DNA from: Chiridota heheva
Taxonomy: Eukaryota > Echinodermata > Holothuroidea > Apodida > Chiridotidae
Assembly: GCA_020152595.1 (NCBI GenBank)
Contig: JAIGNY010001864.1
Coordinates: 669,501 to 733,500, forward strand
DNA length: 64,000 bases
Direction of reading: 5' to 3'
Part shown: positions 45,501-58,658 of the stretch, in pieces
How positions within the stretch are numbered: the first letter of the stretch is position 1
Layout of the letters: each line of letters starts with the position of its first letter
Made by a program: the position numbers and the translations under genes
Notes under the pieces: model-generated
The model's database searches: none
The model's input: only the letters and a program-made list of their open reading frames with translations
Told to the model about the DNA's origin: nothing

Positions 45501-47236
45501 TGGCGGAAGGAAAACACATATTGAATGGGGGAGGTGGGGGGATTTAAAAATACAATGTATTTTCGCTGAGGGGTAGGGGTAAAAAGACAAATTAAGGCTT
45601 TAGCGGCGAGCGCGTGGAGAGAAACCTATAAGGTATGGGGCCCACCCCAAGGGCCCTTGTGTGGTCCAGGAGACGACGCTTTCGAAAGCTATGCGATTGT
45701 AGGCATTCTTGGGATTAAAACGCAATCAAATTACTTCAGCCAGATTGTTAGCTGCCTTGATCTGTTGATGTCTTGATAACCAAAAATGGATTATATTTTA
45801 GACATTTTATAATAACATTTCTTGGGGGTTAAACATGACTTAAACCCCCACTGTGTTCATTGAGAAGGCTGGGCCCCGAAGTCCCTCGGTTCCGTCACTG
45901 AAGTCAATGCCAACCCCCAAAGGATACAGGACGCATGATAGTCTACCTTGGTTAGCTAGGCAAACACCTTACCTTCTGTTTATGTCTCAACCTAATTGAA
46001 AAATTAACGATGAAGTTTCCACAACGAATGCCATCGAATCTGGAATGACTCTCACATCACCTGGGACAACTTCGCTACTCAAACCATCAAACATAGTTAC
46101 CTTCTTCCATCTGATTCGGAGACCACCGACAGCCAAGTGCCAATCAAAAGAGTCACCAATCATACTACTAACTCTCGCCTCCACCATTTTAAACCAACAC
46201 TAATCACCGTTACGGCTCACTGACTAGTTACCAAGCAAAGGAAAGACCCGCCAACTTCTTCAACCTTTTAAATCTCATGCTTCCACCTTACGGACCCTGC
46301 CGTGGTTGTTCACCATCTGTTTGATTTAAAAAAATATTTTCTTGTTGTCCGTTGCCCATCGGTCGCCTTACCCTTGGCCCATGCTCCGTCCGTCAGTATC
46401 GTCAGTATAAGCGAAGTCACCGACCCCTTGGGGTTACGTGTCAACGTAGGTGATGGAGTCCATTCGTCCCGCAAACTGTACTGTCATTTTTGTTTTAGTG
46501 ACGGCAAGTGGAGGACTGGGGTTTGTGATCAGGGGCGGACTGAGACCCCAAAATCGCAACTGTGCACGAGTAATGAGTGAGTAGCAGAGTGGTGTCAGGG
46601 GCCCGTTAAAGTTGGTATGGCGTCAACAAATTTCAGAAACCTTGGCGTGGTGATGGATGGTGCCGCCACTGGGCAGTTTTGTTGATTTATGGTCGACCAT
46701 ATCCTTTTTATTTTCATTGTTAGGCCTTTTTATCTCAATGCAGCTCAAGACTTCCGAACAGAATGGCACATTAATACCCATGCAACATTTTTGCTTGGCA
46801 ATGCCAGCGCCTATATAAGCCTACAGGTTACCATGTTAAACCAGCTTGATTACTACAGGTTGTCTTGTCCTTGTCCCACTGTCATAGTGAGAAAAACTAC
46901 TTCAAGCAGGGAAAGTGCCACATTCATGATCTCGGAAAGTTTCAATATCTTAAAGATAATCTACAATACTCTGTTGACAAAACTACATAATTGTTTGCCT
47001 GCATGGCTCGGCTTTTTGGGAGGTAATTAAATTCCATAAACATGCACCAGGTGGGGAGAGTGACAATCGTTATTGGATATTATTAATCACTGTCATGTAA
47101 TTCATTTCAGTAACGGTATTATCATAACTAGTATTACCCCGCTTTTTAATGCAATACATATAATATTGTATAACACGCCTATTGCCATGGTTGCCTGAAA
47201 CCTAAAACCAGGTGTAAATTTTGAAAGCTAATCATC
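45501..47236. other. Mixed spacer with transposon-like fragments
   Basis: CAGGGGCGGACTGAGACCCC at about 46531 resembles a hAT-type terminus. Open frames at 45987-46187 (-), 46302-46580 (+) and 46689-47030 (+) have no recognisable domain. I see no supported gene. Confidence 0.45.
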
Positions 47237-47237
47237 T

Positions 47238-47352
47238 GGACCGTCCAGAAAGCATTTTCGTCATCATATGACCACCCTAGATGTATGGTGTGAAGGGAGT
47301 TTGGTAGTCTTTTTGGTACGGATACACCCCTCGGGCTCATGGACTATTCTTA
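47238..47352 (-). repeat. Inverted fragment of the 600-bp repeat family
   Basis: On the minus strand it contains AGTCCATGAGCC, AGACTACCAAAC and GAAAATGCTTTCTGGAC in the same order as 42250-42360. Confidence 0.75.
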
Positions 47353-48178
<826 letters not shown>

Positions 48179-48879
48179 GAGGTTACTATATCTATATATA
48201 CATATATCGTGACCGTCAAGGTGACCAGCTCCTGGTTAAAGAGATTGTGAAGTACGTGGAAAAATCAGCGGGAAAGTTTCACAATTTTTGATATATCTCA
48301 ATTGTAATTCCTTTGCTTAAGATCAAACACTATGACACACTTTTCGGGGCCCCTTATTCTGCTTTTTTAAATTCAGAGGATTTCCTAAAAATAGGGATAA
48401 CCATATCTTATTATTTCATTGTTCCGTGACAGAATAAAACAATTTTCCACGATGAGCTTAGGGATGTAACCTTTTAACAATTAAAACTCCGCTGACATTA
48501 TCCTACGTAGAAAGTGAGTAAGTTATCCGCCTTCAAAGTCGTAAGACGACAGATTGGAGGAAAAAACAAACACAAGTTTAAAATCAAAGAAGTTTTGGCT
48601 GGCTGCTAATTAAGCAGATTAAAATAAAACACATATGCAAACTCAACGCACATACCTAACATATATTTCGTCTGCACCTTATATCAGACGGCGTACCACA
48701 AGATGGCGTACATCGGAACCCTATCATGCTCTCTCCTTGGGTCTGCCTATTCCTAGGACGAGCTCCCAGGACAGAAGTTTTCTCTATAATCCATATACAT
48801 TAGCCAGAATACCGAAAACCCTTCCGAATGATTTTGTTGGAAATAGAACAGGCAATGGGATCTAGTCCTTTCAGACCGC
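48179..48879. other. Spacer, nothing recognised
   Basis: An open frame at 48635-48865 (+) has no recognisable motif. No repeat was seen. Confidence 0.5.
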
Positions 48880-49315
48880 GTACATATGAGATAATGTGAG
48901 ATATCAATAATGTGAGATATCTTTAATCAATTTCTGGATATCTGAAATTGAATTTCGACTATCTGGAATTATTTCGAATATCTGGAATTATTACGGATAT
49001 CTGAAATTTAATTTCAGATATCCCAAATTCCATTTTGAATATCCAAAAGTGAATTTCAGATTTCAAAAATTGGATTTTTGATATCAAAAATTTAATTATT
49101 GATATTAAGAATTGTAATTTAGATATCAAAAATTCAATTACAGATATCAAAAATTAGACTTCGTTCAAAATGAGTTCTTGATATCCAAAATTCATTTTCA
49201 GATTTCCAAAATACAATTCTTGCTATCTGAAATTCAATTTTGAATAACCAAAATACAATTTTTGATATCCAAAATACAATTTCGGGATATCAAAAATTGA
49301 CTTTGGGATCATCTA
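48880..49315. repeat. GATATC-rich palindromic repeat tract with about 20-bp period
   Basis: Units alternate between GATATCTGAAATTGAATTTC-like and GATATCAAAAATTCAATT-like forms, which are partly each other's complement. The tract can fold on itself at many points. One further unit (AGATATCTGAAATTCCAGAT) lies alone at 49846-49865. Confidence 0.85.
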
Positions 49316-49443
49316 AAAATTCCATGTGCAATATGCATATTCATGGTTGGTTATAACTACGTCGCGCGGCAATTAAAAGTCTGCAAGTTGCCCAGTACAT
49401 TGCACATATCATTTAGGGATCGGGCCTTCTGGCCTTGGTCAAT

Positions 49444-49641
49444 ATGGAAGTTAACCAAATACTTCGCCTAATAGACAATTTTGAGTTCGCGATTAGGGCT
49501 AGGAATTGCGACGAAGACTTCCAGTCGGTCACCCCGAATCCGGTCCGGGGTGCAGGTGCCACTAGCACTGCAAGCAGTGGCAGTGAGCTCTTAGATCGGA
49601 TTAGGGCTGCCTTCCTTCAGACCCCGCCGTCCACGTCATAG
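49444..49641 (+). CDS. Possible short coding segment (unidentified)
   Basis: From ATG at 49444 the frame runs 65 codons to TAG. It begins MEVNQILRLIDNFEFAIRAR, continues with a Gly/Ala/Ser/Thr-rich stretch, and ends SELLDRIRAAFLQTPPSTS. Codon use and GC content differ from the AT-rich surroundings. An amphipathic start and a low-complexity linker look protein-like. No family was recognised, no homologous exon is visible nearby, and the frame ends with a stop rather than a splice donor. It could be a small gene or a transposon fragment. Confidence 0.35.
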   Translation: MEVNQILRLIDNFEFAIRARNCDEDFQSVTPNPVRGAGATSTASSGSELLDRIRAAFLQTPPSTS

Positions 49642-50230
49642 CTACAGCTACAGTATGGTGCTGAACATGTACTACTACTTTTACTACTACGTACGGGCAC
49701 TACAGTCTGACGGTATACAGTATAGCATTTTACTGTGCAAAACACACAATCATAATTCATTTGACCCGCAGCATTTATGTTAATTAATACACTTCCACTA
49801 CAGGTCACATGGTAATTATCAGAGTAATGAATATGAAAATTAATTATAGATATCTGAAATTCCAGATTAAATGATAAAATGGCGTTCCATTCGTACGTGC
49901 ATCGTTACTTCCAGTCAGTGAGACGTGGGTCTGAACTGTTTGTAGTGTACCAGACAGAGTCTGCATCTCTTTGGCATTTGTCACCGGCTATGTTGGTGCA
50001 TACTGACTTTTTTAGTTGCGTTATGTGCGTTGATCATTCCCACTTGTTTTGCTATAGTTTTGAAGACATGTCTGTCATTCCATTCCACTTTTGTTTGAAA
50101 CACATTACCAATTTGGATAAAAATGTACATTTTGATGCCTGAGCTTTCAAAACGCACTAAAATGCTAAGTTTTTAACCAATTTTAATGAAACGTTTTGCT
50201 ATACTTTGGAGACTCTTAGTAGTTTTTAAA
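49642..50230. other. Spacer, nothing firmly recognised
   Basis: An open frame at 49879-50142 (+, 87 codons, MAFHSYVHRYFQSV start) has no recognised motif and is not called. Confidence 0.45.
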
Positions 50231-50380
50231 GCAATTGAGCTAATACTACCACTACGCGTCCAGGTACCTTTAACTATGCTGCAATTGAGCTTATACTACC
50301 ACTACGCGTCCGGGTACCTTTAACTATGCTGCAATTGAGCTAATACTACCACTACGCGTCCGGGTACCCCCAACTATGCT
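50231..50380. repeat. 50-bp tandem repeat, 3 exact-length copies
   Basis: Units start at 50231, 50281 and 50331 with GCAATTGAGCT(A/T)ATACTACC and contain ACTACGCGTCC and GGTACC. Only a few substitutions separate the copies. Confidence 0.97.
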
Positions 50381-52130
50381 TAACTTGAAGTACGTTACAA
50401 ATTGAGTCATTTTTAATTCTTTCGCAATATTTGACCTTGAATTATTTTATTGACAGCTTGATGCATTTACAAAATAGAACAACATCAGCTTCTGATAACA
50501 ATTTCGAGAGGATGGCATTGTGATGCATATATAAATGATGAAACGTGTTTCCGGGAGTATATCTAAGGTACTTAAAATAAATTGCCACGTTATGCGTATT
50601 GTGCATCCTATTCATTACTCTTGCGTCATATCGTGTAGGTGGTGTGTGGGTTTTTCCTCTTCATGTGACGGCTAAGATATTATAGTAGGTCGCCATCGAT
50701 TTTCCTCTACACCAAGGACAATATTAATTATTTCAGGATGTTATTTTTAGTTCTGTGTTTGTTGATTGTATGTTCCGTAATGGATGCTTTATCGAAGTAT
50801 GAATATGAAACTCTTGCCTTTGTTTATCGTTTTTTTTTTTAATGTATCGTTTCACTTCTTATCGTGAAGCAAGTTCTTGATTCCATTGTTTGCCTCAATG
50901 AAAAAACCAAAGTTGCATGCATGGCATGAATATGCGTGCATTCATTAGGTTTGTAAACAACTAAAGTGTTGCTTTATGCTAAATTCCAGTGTATTAAACA
51001 GTTAAAACATGTTGCATTTTGTGTAGAATTTAAATTTGGTTGAAAATGTGTTAGTATCTGAAGTATTATTTGTTTTGATGCTCGAAATTTGATATGTATC
51101 AGATCGCCTACAGATGGAAGGCGATCCAAAAAACTGTAAGCAACCCTTTGAATTGCTCTTTAGATTAAGTCATTTATTATCTTTAGAAAATATTCCATCT
51201 CAATGATAATTGGCAGGGCCGTCTGAAGTGGGGATTGGTGGATAAACGACCCCCCCCCTCCCTACCGTCATAATCGCACATTAATGTAGTATATTTTGGA
51301 AAGTCATATAGTTAAAGAACATATATAGGTATAGAGTTAGTGCAAATTTACACACTGAAGAATATGTTAATTAAATTGTTGATAAAATTCAAGAATACGT
51401 CATAAGGGAAATGTGACGTGGTAATCTTTGAAGATATTTCTAGACTCTCTCCGGGCTATATCTTATTTTTCTTCTGACCAATGAAAACTGATCTGCACAA
51501 ATCAAATATATTCCCGTCCTTTGATATTCTTAAATGCGCTCTGGGACATTTTCTGTGTTTCTCTATTATAACAATGGTGACTTTAACAAAAGTAGCCTAT
51601 ATACAACTTTACATTCAATTACAAATACAATATCAATAAATTTAGGAATTTTTCACCTTTTTCTTTGAAAAGGTACCGCTCATTGAATGAGGAAAATGAT
51701 ACAAACTTGTTAATAAAGAAATAAAATTGCGCAACTATTAAAATTCCACGCAAATACATGTTAGATAACATTTACACCCTCATTAGACAAATACAGCGAG
51801 AGCTTTGAAGCTGAAGGAGAACCCGGAGCATTCAATCTGTAAAAATTAAAAAGCATATACATTGATTATAATATGATAATCTCCATTATATAGTATTGTA
51901 AGATCATACACGCTTATACATCATCAAAGTTTGTCTCACATAGTATATCTTTTTGCCGTATTGTTGTTTTCTTCTGTACAATTTGTTCTCATAACGAAAC
52001 CCAAGAGATATAAGAACCTTGGAGGATATCTTGCATATTTTTTCTTTTTCATATTTCTATAAACAAGATATCTATAATATCATGAAGTAGCGAAACGTCA
52101 ATATAAGACTGGTAAGTATAGCTAACCCAC
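50381..52130. other. AT-rich spacer, nothing recognised
   Basis: CAGGGCCGTCTGAAGTGG at about 51217 followed by a C run resembles a DNA-transposon terminus, but no partner end was established. No gene was seen. Confidence 0.5.
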
Positions 52131-52839
52131 TGAAATATGGGCTAACCCACTGAAACATGAGCTAACCCACTGAAACATGAGCTAACCCACTGAAACATGG
52201 GTTCAGCCACTGAACATGAGCTAAGCCACTGAGACATGAGCTAAGCCACTGAAACATGAGCTAACCCACTGAAACATGAGCTAACCCACTGAAACATAAG
52301 CTAACCCACTAAAACATGAGCTAACCCACTAAAACATGAGCTAACCCACTGAAACATGAGCTAACCCACTGAAACATGAGCTAACCCACTGAAACATGAG
52401 CTAACCTACTGAAACATGAGCTAACCCACTGAAAATAAGCTAACCCACTGAAACATGTGCTAACCCACTGAAACATGAGCTAACCCACTAAAACATGTGC
52501 TAACCCACTGAAACATGAGCTAACCCACTGAAACATGAGCTAACCCACTGAAACATGAGCTAAGCCACTGAAACTTGAGCTAACCCACTGAAACATGAGC
52601 TAACCCACTGAAACATGAGCTAACCGACTGAAACATGAGCTAACCCACTGAAACATGAGCTAACCCACTGAAACATGAGCTAAGCCACTGAAACATGAGC
52701 TAACCCACTGAAACATGGGCTAACCCACTGAAACATGAGCTAAGCCACTGAAACATGAGCTAACCCACTGAAACATGAGCTAACCCACTGAAACATGAGC
52801 TAACCCACTGAAACATGAGCTAACCCACTGAAATATGGA
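52131..52839. repeat. 20-bp minisatellite, about 35 copies
   Basis: The unit is GCTAACCCACTGAAACATGA. Variants include TAAGCCACTG and CACTAAAACATG. The first and the last unit both carry AAATATGG in place of AAACATGA. Confidence 0.97.
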
Positions 52840-54928
52840 CCACTGTAGTAGCAAAACGATTTATCACAATTGGAGAAACATCAACCATTTTACAGCAATT
52901 TAAAACCTCATGTATCAATGCATCCTTTTGAAACATAATTTTTTAAAGTGGTGCAGAAAATTCTGATCAAAGGTTTTTTGAGTCATTACCATACCCCCCC
53001 CCCCTTTTTTTTTCTCCCCCTTCCCTCCACCCCAACCCCGCAATCAAACTCCAGAAGGAATTGGTTGAATTGATTTTCACTGTGACTAGGACTCAGGAAA
53101 AAAGTTACACAAATTACGTACATTTTCTGAGATCTTCTCAGATTTTAGTACTTTTTCAACTGATAGTTGCTATATATTCATAGGCCTTTAAATGAAGGAC
53201 ACATTTGTTGTAAAATGTTGAAGCTCACAAGCTTTTGATTCTTTTTTGTTGTTAGTATTGTTATCATAACTATTCCTCAACCACGGGTGCAAGATTGTAG
53301 TTCCCTGATTCAAGTAAGTTTTACCCACATCAACAATATATTCATATAATCCAAATACTTATTTACTTTCTTGTTGAACTTCGAATGACCCTTTACGTAG
53401 ACAATCTATTAATTAATACAATCTTATTTCTGACCTCATTCATTTATCCTTCTGTGGATATCCTATTTCTATTTACCATCGGTATTCCCATATCTTCCCA
53501 TTTTAGTCCAAAACTATCAATGATTTTAAAATAATCTAACCACGGAGTTGATATACTCTTTCAGTAATTCTAAATATCTCCCTGAATTTGAATAATAGGT
53601 ACTGGCAGTTCACTTACAGTCGTCATGGTAAGACTTCATTTTTCTCTTAAGCAAGTATTTTACGGTCACAACTTTGAATTTGCTCATTTCCTCGTTTGTT
53701 ACATAAATTTGCCTGTTTTCGGTTTAATCCTTTGATATGCACCAAAATTTGGCCAAATGTAGAAATTTTAATCAGGCAAGACCATTTTCTGAAACGTTAT
53801 TGTTTTTCTCTCAAATTTCAGCAAGATTCAAGATAATTTTTTGCCTTAGCGAGCTGATTATTTTGCTGTGCAAAAGCAAATAAAGAAGCAAGATATTAAA
53901 TTGACAGTAGAATCTGTGTTCTATTTGGATGGATTTTTATCATTTGCGCCTATTTTGTTCGTAATCTAAGATGCTTACTACATGTGTGTAGCCTATGTAG
54001 GTTAATGCAGCGATTGCTGAGAGAGGAGGATTTGCCTCTCCTCTCCCCCTCCACTGCTAGCTACGGCCCTGGCCCCTCCTGCAGTCCTGAAGAAATCTAG
54101 AGCGAAATTTACAGACTAACTTAACAAGGAAAACCCAAGACATTAAACAGTCCGAATCGTAATTCTAAATGTTTCGATTGTCCCAGGCATGATTATAAAT
54201 TCCTTTTCCGAATCATAGTCTGATTTTATTTTTATTTGATAGCTACAAATTTCAGACCCCTTCCCCAAAATAACGGGTCACCAACAATTTTTGGACCCAT
54301 TTTGCCAAGTACCACTGAAAGATGTTGGTTGTCCAATGTGAATTGAAAGCTTTTATGACAAGTCATCTGAAATGTCATACCTAAAACTTAAAGCATGTAT
54401 GAAAAAACAACTATCAGGAATATTTGCTGAGTTTCCTAATGTAACCAAAAACAATTGTTCGATTGACAATGCAATGAGAATCACCGGAAATTTACCCACA
54501 CTTCTAAATCTCCTGCACCCACCCCGATCCGTTCCTTGATATACCACTGTTGAAGAGATGTATCCGTCCTTGCTACAGATCTTCAAAGCGTGAGACTTTC
54601 CGAATTTGAAGTAAACTTAAAATGATCAAGTTTTGTTGTAATGCCATTTCACCTAGGCCATAGCTTAGTCAACTGGCTATTATTAAGTTCGGCAAAGAAT
54701 TCGGCTAAGTGAATTAACTCCCCCCTTTACGCATGTTACGTTATCTTTTTTTGAACTTTTTCGCCCGAAGTCCGAATTTCTGCTAAGGTTTGTAACACCT
54801 CGTGTCAACGCTGAGAAAGGATAACTTAATAGAGAAATTGTCTGGAAGTATCGATTGTTTTTACATTCAGATTTCGTTATAGGGGAACTCATGACAGATT
54901 CAGGTATTGTTGAAAATGCCAATTGATT
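52840..54928. other. AT-rich spacer with C-rich fragment, no gene recognised
   Basis: A C/T-rich run lies at 52994-53040. GCTAGCTACGGCCCTG near 54056 is the inverse of a CAGGGCCGTAGC-type transposon end. Minus-strand open frames at 54353-54586 and 54683-54922 have no recognisable motif. Confidence 0.5.
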
Positions 54929-55598
54929 GAAGGATTAGTTCATGTCAATGACGTCACCAGGTATCAGAGTTGGTACATGTAGATTGTTCCAAGTGCAAAT
55001 ATCAAATCAATTTGAGAACAAAACTTAAACTTCTAAAAAGCCGAACTGTTACCCTGTCAAGAAAATTCAAAATTTCGAAACAGTTCGGCCACTGACTGGT
55101 GCAGAAGATTATTGAAATGTAAAATGTAATGAAAAGAAAATGTTATGACGTAACTACTATAACATACAATATCACGTGGTCTGACGTCTTATTCACCATC
55201 AAAACTTTTGAGAAAAGGCCAAAAATCTTATTCTATCCTGCGATTGTGTGGCTTCAAAACTAATGGGTATGTCTAAAAAGTAGTAAAACAATCTAAGTAA
55301 GGGTAATCAAAATTTACCATTTGAAGAAAGTTTGAGGAAAGATAATTGAAATAGCAAAACAAATCGATGAATTTTCTTTTAAATACATTAACATTCGTCA
55401 GGAATGTGAAGATGAGGGCACAAACCTTCCATAGTAGACTTACTACACCAGTCATTTCTATACAGATAAGACAAAGCTTTACACTTGAATATCTCCTTAA
55501 CGGAATAAGATTTTTGAATGCTTTCTTCACTATTTTGTTTCTTTTTAAGTTCTCTTTCATATTAAATAAACTTGCTTGACCACTGAACTTATCCTTTG
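54929..55598 (+). mobile_element. Foldback/MITE-like element, copy 4
   Basis: From about 55205 to 55598 it matches copy 1 (34910-35379): AAAAAGTAGTAAAAC, ATACATTAAC(A/G), CCAGTCATTTCTATACAGAT, ACTTGAATATCTCCTTA, CGGAATAAGATTTTTGAA and CTTGACCACTGAACT. GAAGGATTAGTTCATGTCAA at 54929 may be a decayed left end. Limits on the left are uncertain. Confidence 0.68.
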
Positions 55599-56432
55599 AA
55601 TATTTGTCATTATTTTATTTGAAGCAGTCAAAAATGACTCAAGAGATCTGTTGCCAAACATAATTACCTGAACAATATTAGGTCAGATTTGGCAGTTTGG
55701 GGGCGGGATACACTTACACAACCTGCTAATATTTCAACTAAATTGCCACATATGTTTTGTCAAGATTTCAAGGATTTTTTTATATGAAGAAAGCCTTAAA
55801 AAGAGAGTTTCACCTGATTTAAACACCACAATTTGTTTCTAATTTATTTTATTTTGATTCTGACTCCAAGTACTAATTATGAGGGTGACGTTTGTCATTA
55901 CAGAATTGACTCCTTCATACGTATGTTAATACGTTACCCCACATATGACGCAATTCTACGTGACAAATTCCACCTTTGACTGTACTGATGTAGGTCATTC
56001 GGCGTAACACATTGATTGGAAAGACCACATTCTTATTACCAACTTCACATTACACCTATTGTGTATTTTTGTCAGTATGAAATCGAATGCAATTAAAGAA
56101 ATTGATTTTGTTGACGTGTAGGATTTAGAGATTTCGATCTCAGTTGACATTTTTAACCCTCTTGGTTTTCTTAACCATGGTCTAGTTTATGCTCCGGGAA
56201 TGATTGTGCCTTCGGCCTGGTCACCTGAGCCACTGTGATATATTTATTAGAAAGATTAGAATCCTGTTTCCGAAATCACATGTCGCCCGGCATACATATA
56301 GCGACTAGACTTAGAAAAAAATAAAGAAAGTTCTTACTTTTTGACCTAATCGGTCTTGAGAGATTTAATCCAAATGAGAGTTAAATTTCTTTCAAATGAA
56401 TAGTTTAGTGTTCCTCCGTGTTTTTCTTCTAT
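55599..56432. other. AT-rich spacer, nothing recognised
   Basis: No gene, array or element motif was recognised. Confidence 0.5.
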
Positions 56433-56531
56433 GATCAGGCGCATTAATATGCTATTTTTGGAGGTGATCAGGCGCATTGATATGCTGTTTTTGGAGGTGA
56501 TCAGGCGCATTGATATGCTATTTTTGGAGGT
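56433..56531. repeat. 33-bp tandem repeat, 3 copies
   Basis: Units start at 56433, 56466 and 56499 with GATCAGGCGCATT(A/G)ATATGC, followed by T-rich sequence and GGAGGT. Confidence 0.96.
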
Positions 56532-56879
56532 GGTATACAAAGTAATATTTATCTACGACCCGGCTCCAAGATTGTTCCATGAAGTGGATACAATCTTACT
56601 GTCGCCAAAGTCGTATTCTAAAACTAATTATAGAACAAAGTACAATTTTACCGACCTAATCCCAGATTAAACGACTTATCTCAATTTTTACCAACATGAC
56701 ATAAAGTATATACGCTTCTGTCTTGAAAATGAAAATACCTCCCTAGATTTATGTGCTGACATAGTCAGTGTTTCAAGCCACATAGTATAACATAATGAAT
56801 TGGATATGATACACGGGGACATTTGAGGAATATAAGGTTGTGATGTCCACTGCCAGTTAGAGATACCAGTCGTTTCTGT

Positions 56880-57278
56880 AAAGATTCGTGAGAGCTTTTC
56901 AGTAAAGTATAATGCATCTCGTCAAAGAAAAAATATCTTTAATAGGTGCTTTTTTTTAGATAGGTGCTTAGTTGATATGTCATGGTCAAATTTGACCATT
57001 ACTTTCTAAGAGTTTTTTTTTTTTTTACTGATAAAGCGAACGTCAAATCGTTGTATCTTTATATCTGTATAAATAGAGATCTTTTGACCAATAAAGTAAT
57101 GGATATATAAGCACAATCAGACAATTGATCTGACGATACGAATTAAATTACCTTAAGTTGGTATTCAGTTTGAATTAAATGGCTGTTTTTATCGAGAAAA
57201 AGCTCGGAGAAGTGCGTGATGCGTAATTAAACGACAACAAACTAGCATTCCCTTAGAAACATCGATGTTACGTCAGTT
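56880..57278 (+). repeat. Long direct repeat, left copy (about 395 bp)
   Basis: It starts AAAGATTCGTGAGAGC and ends ATCGATGTTACGTCAGTT. It contains TATAAATAG at about 57068 and GGATATATAAGC, either of which could be a TATA box. It is nearly identical to 58267-58658. It lacks the TG...CA ends usual for LTRs. Confidence 0.93.
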
Positions 57279-57279
57279 C

Positions 57280-58266
57280 GGGTGAACCCCTCCTTTTAGC
57301 CCTCGGTAAAACCCTTCGAAGGAGGGTTTTTTTAGGCCATGGAGGCAGCCATTACCCATCATGCAATTTCCTTCGCCCATACACTTTGTACAGAGTGACC
57401 AAGTAAATTCATTTTGTGAACTACGACGGCGTTTGCTGAAGTGTGAGAGGTACATGGAATTATGGGGAAACATGTTAGCTAACTTTTATCCAGTACCTTT
57501 TGATATGTTCACCAGTCCGAATTTGAAAAAAGAGCCAATATATGGCACGACCCATGTTTGAAATGCTTAGGTTTGTTGCGAATAATCTGTACTGTGCTAA
57601 CATCTGCGTTGTGTTGACTAAGCATTGACTTTTCTTCTTTGACTGCGATTGTCAGTGTTCAATAAATTACAAATTAAAGGGTTATTTTATATGCATTCTT
57701 ACATTAAATTTTTTCTTCGCGTAAGTTGTGTTGTTATTTACGTAGCCTCTTGGAGAACGCGTTCAATTAAATCATTTTAATGCAGTGAATTATCAGTTCC
57801 TTTGTGACTTTCGTATGTGATGTTCTGTCTGAACAGTGAACGTATTCTAACGTAGGCCTATTGACCGTAACTAATGCTAAGTTACAGCCATCATGTGCGT
57901 AGAGTGTACGTTGGACTGTTTGCATTGCAGGCTTGTGTGTAATATATATTGTCATTCGTTTTATTCTTTTTCACCCATTGTCTGTACTGGCGAGTAGCGT
58001 TCAGACGTTAGGTCCTAATCAAATCATGAATAAAACTTAAGCAGTTAGTTTAGTTAATCTCAAATTGCACTGTTTATTCCTTTACGATCTGTCAGTCAGT
58101 AGGTGATCGCATAATGCTACCTGAAATAGACCAAATTGAAGTTAGTAAGCAGCTGAGATGTGTGTGCGATTCGTATGTTTGAATTGTCGACTGGTTGCTG
58201 AACTGCGCGATGGTCAAACCGTGGAAGCAGGGATTAGCATGAAAGACTCTTTTCAGGGGTTCACCC
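57280..58266 (+). mobile_element. 987-bp segment with 12-bp inverted ends between the direct repeats
   Basis: It begins GGGTGAACCCCT (57280-57291) and ends AGGGGTTCACCC (58255-58266), perfect inverted repeats that abut the two direct repeats. A hairpin CCCTTCGAAGGAGGG lies near 57310. An open frame of 66 codons at 57361-57561 (MQFPSPIHFVQSDQVNSFCE start) has no recognised family. The ends suggest a non-autonomous DNA transposon; no target-site duplication was found directly outside them. Confidence 0.6.
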
Positions 58267-58658
58267 AAAGATTCGTGAGAGCTTTTCAGTAAAGTATAAT
58301 GCATCTCGTCAAAGAAAAAATATCTTTAATAGGTGCTTTTTTTTAGATAGGTGCTTAGTTGACTATGTCATGGTCAAATTTGACCATTACTTTCTAAGAG
58401 TTTTTTTACTGATAAAGCGAACGTCAAATCGTTGTATCTTTATATCTGTATAATAGAGATCTTTTGACCAATAAAGTAATGGATATATAAGCACAATCAG
58501 ACAATTGATCTGACGATACGAATTAAATTACCTTAAGTTGGTATTCAGTTTAAATTAAATGGCTGTTTTTATCGAGAAAAAGCTCGGAGAAGTGCGTGAT
58601 GCGTAATTAAACGACAACAAACTAGCATTCCCTTAGAAACATCGATGTTACGTGAGTT
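58267..58658 (+). repeat. Long direct repeat, right copy
   Basis: It differs from the left copy by a few single-base changes, poly-T length changes and TATAATAG in place of TATAAATAG, so duplication was fairly recent. Confidence 0.93.

Noticed and set aside
51217-54071. A 2.85-kb hAT-like transposon from CAGGGCCGT to its inverse
   Set aside because: The ends match for only nine bases, no target-site duplication is visible, and no transposase remains were seen inside.
56880-58658. Standard LTR retrotransposon
   Set aside because: The direct repeats lack TG...CA ends, no primer-binding site or polypurine tract is evident, and inverted ends abut the repeats instead.
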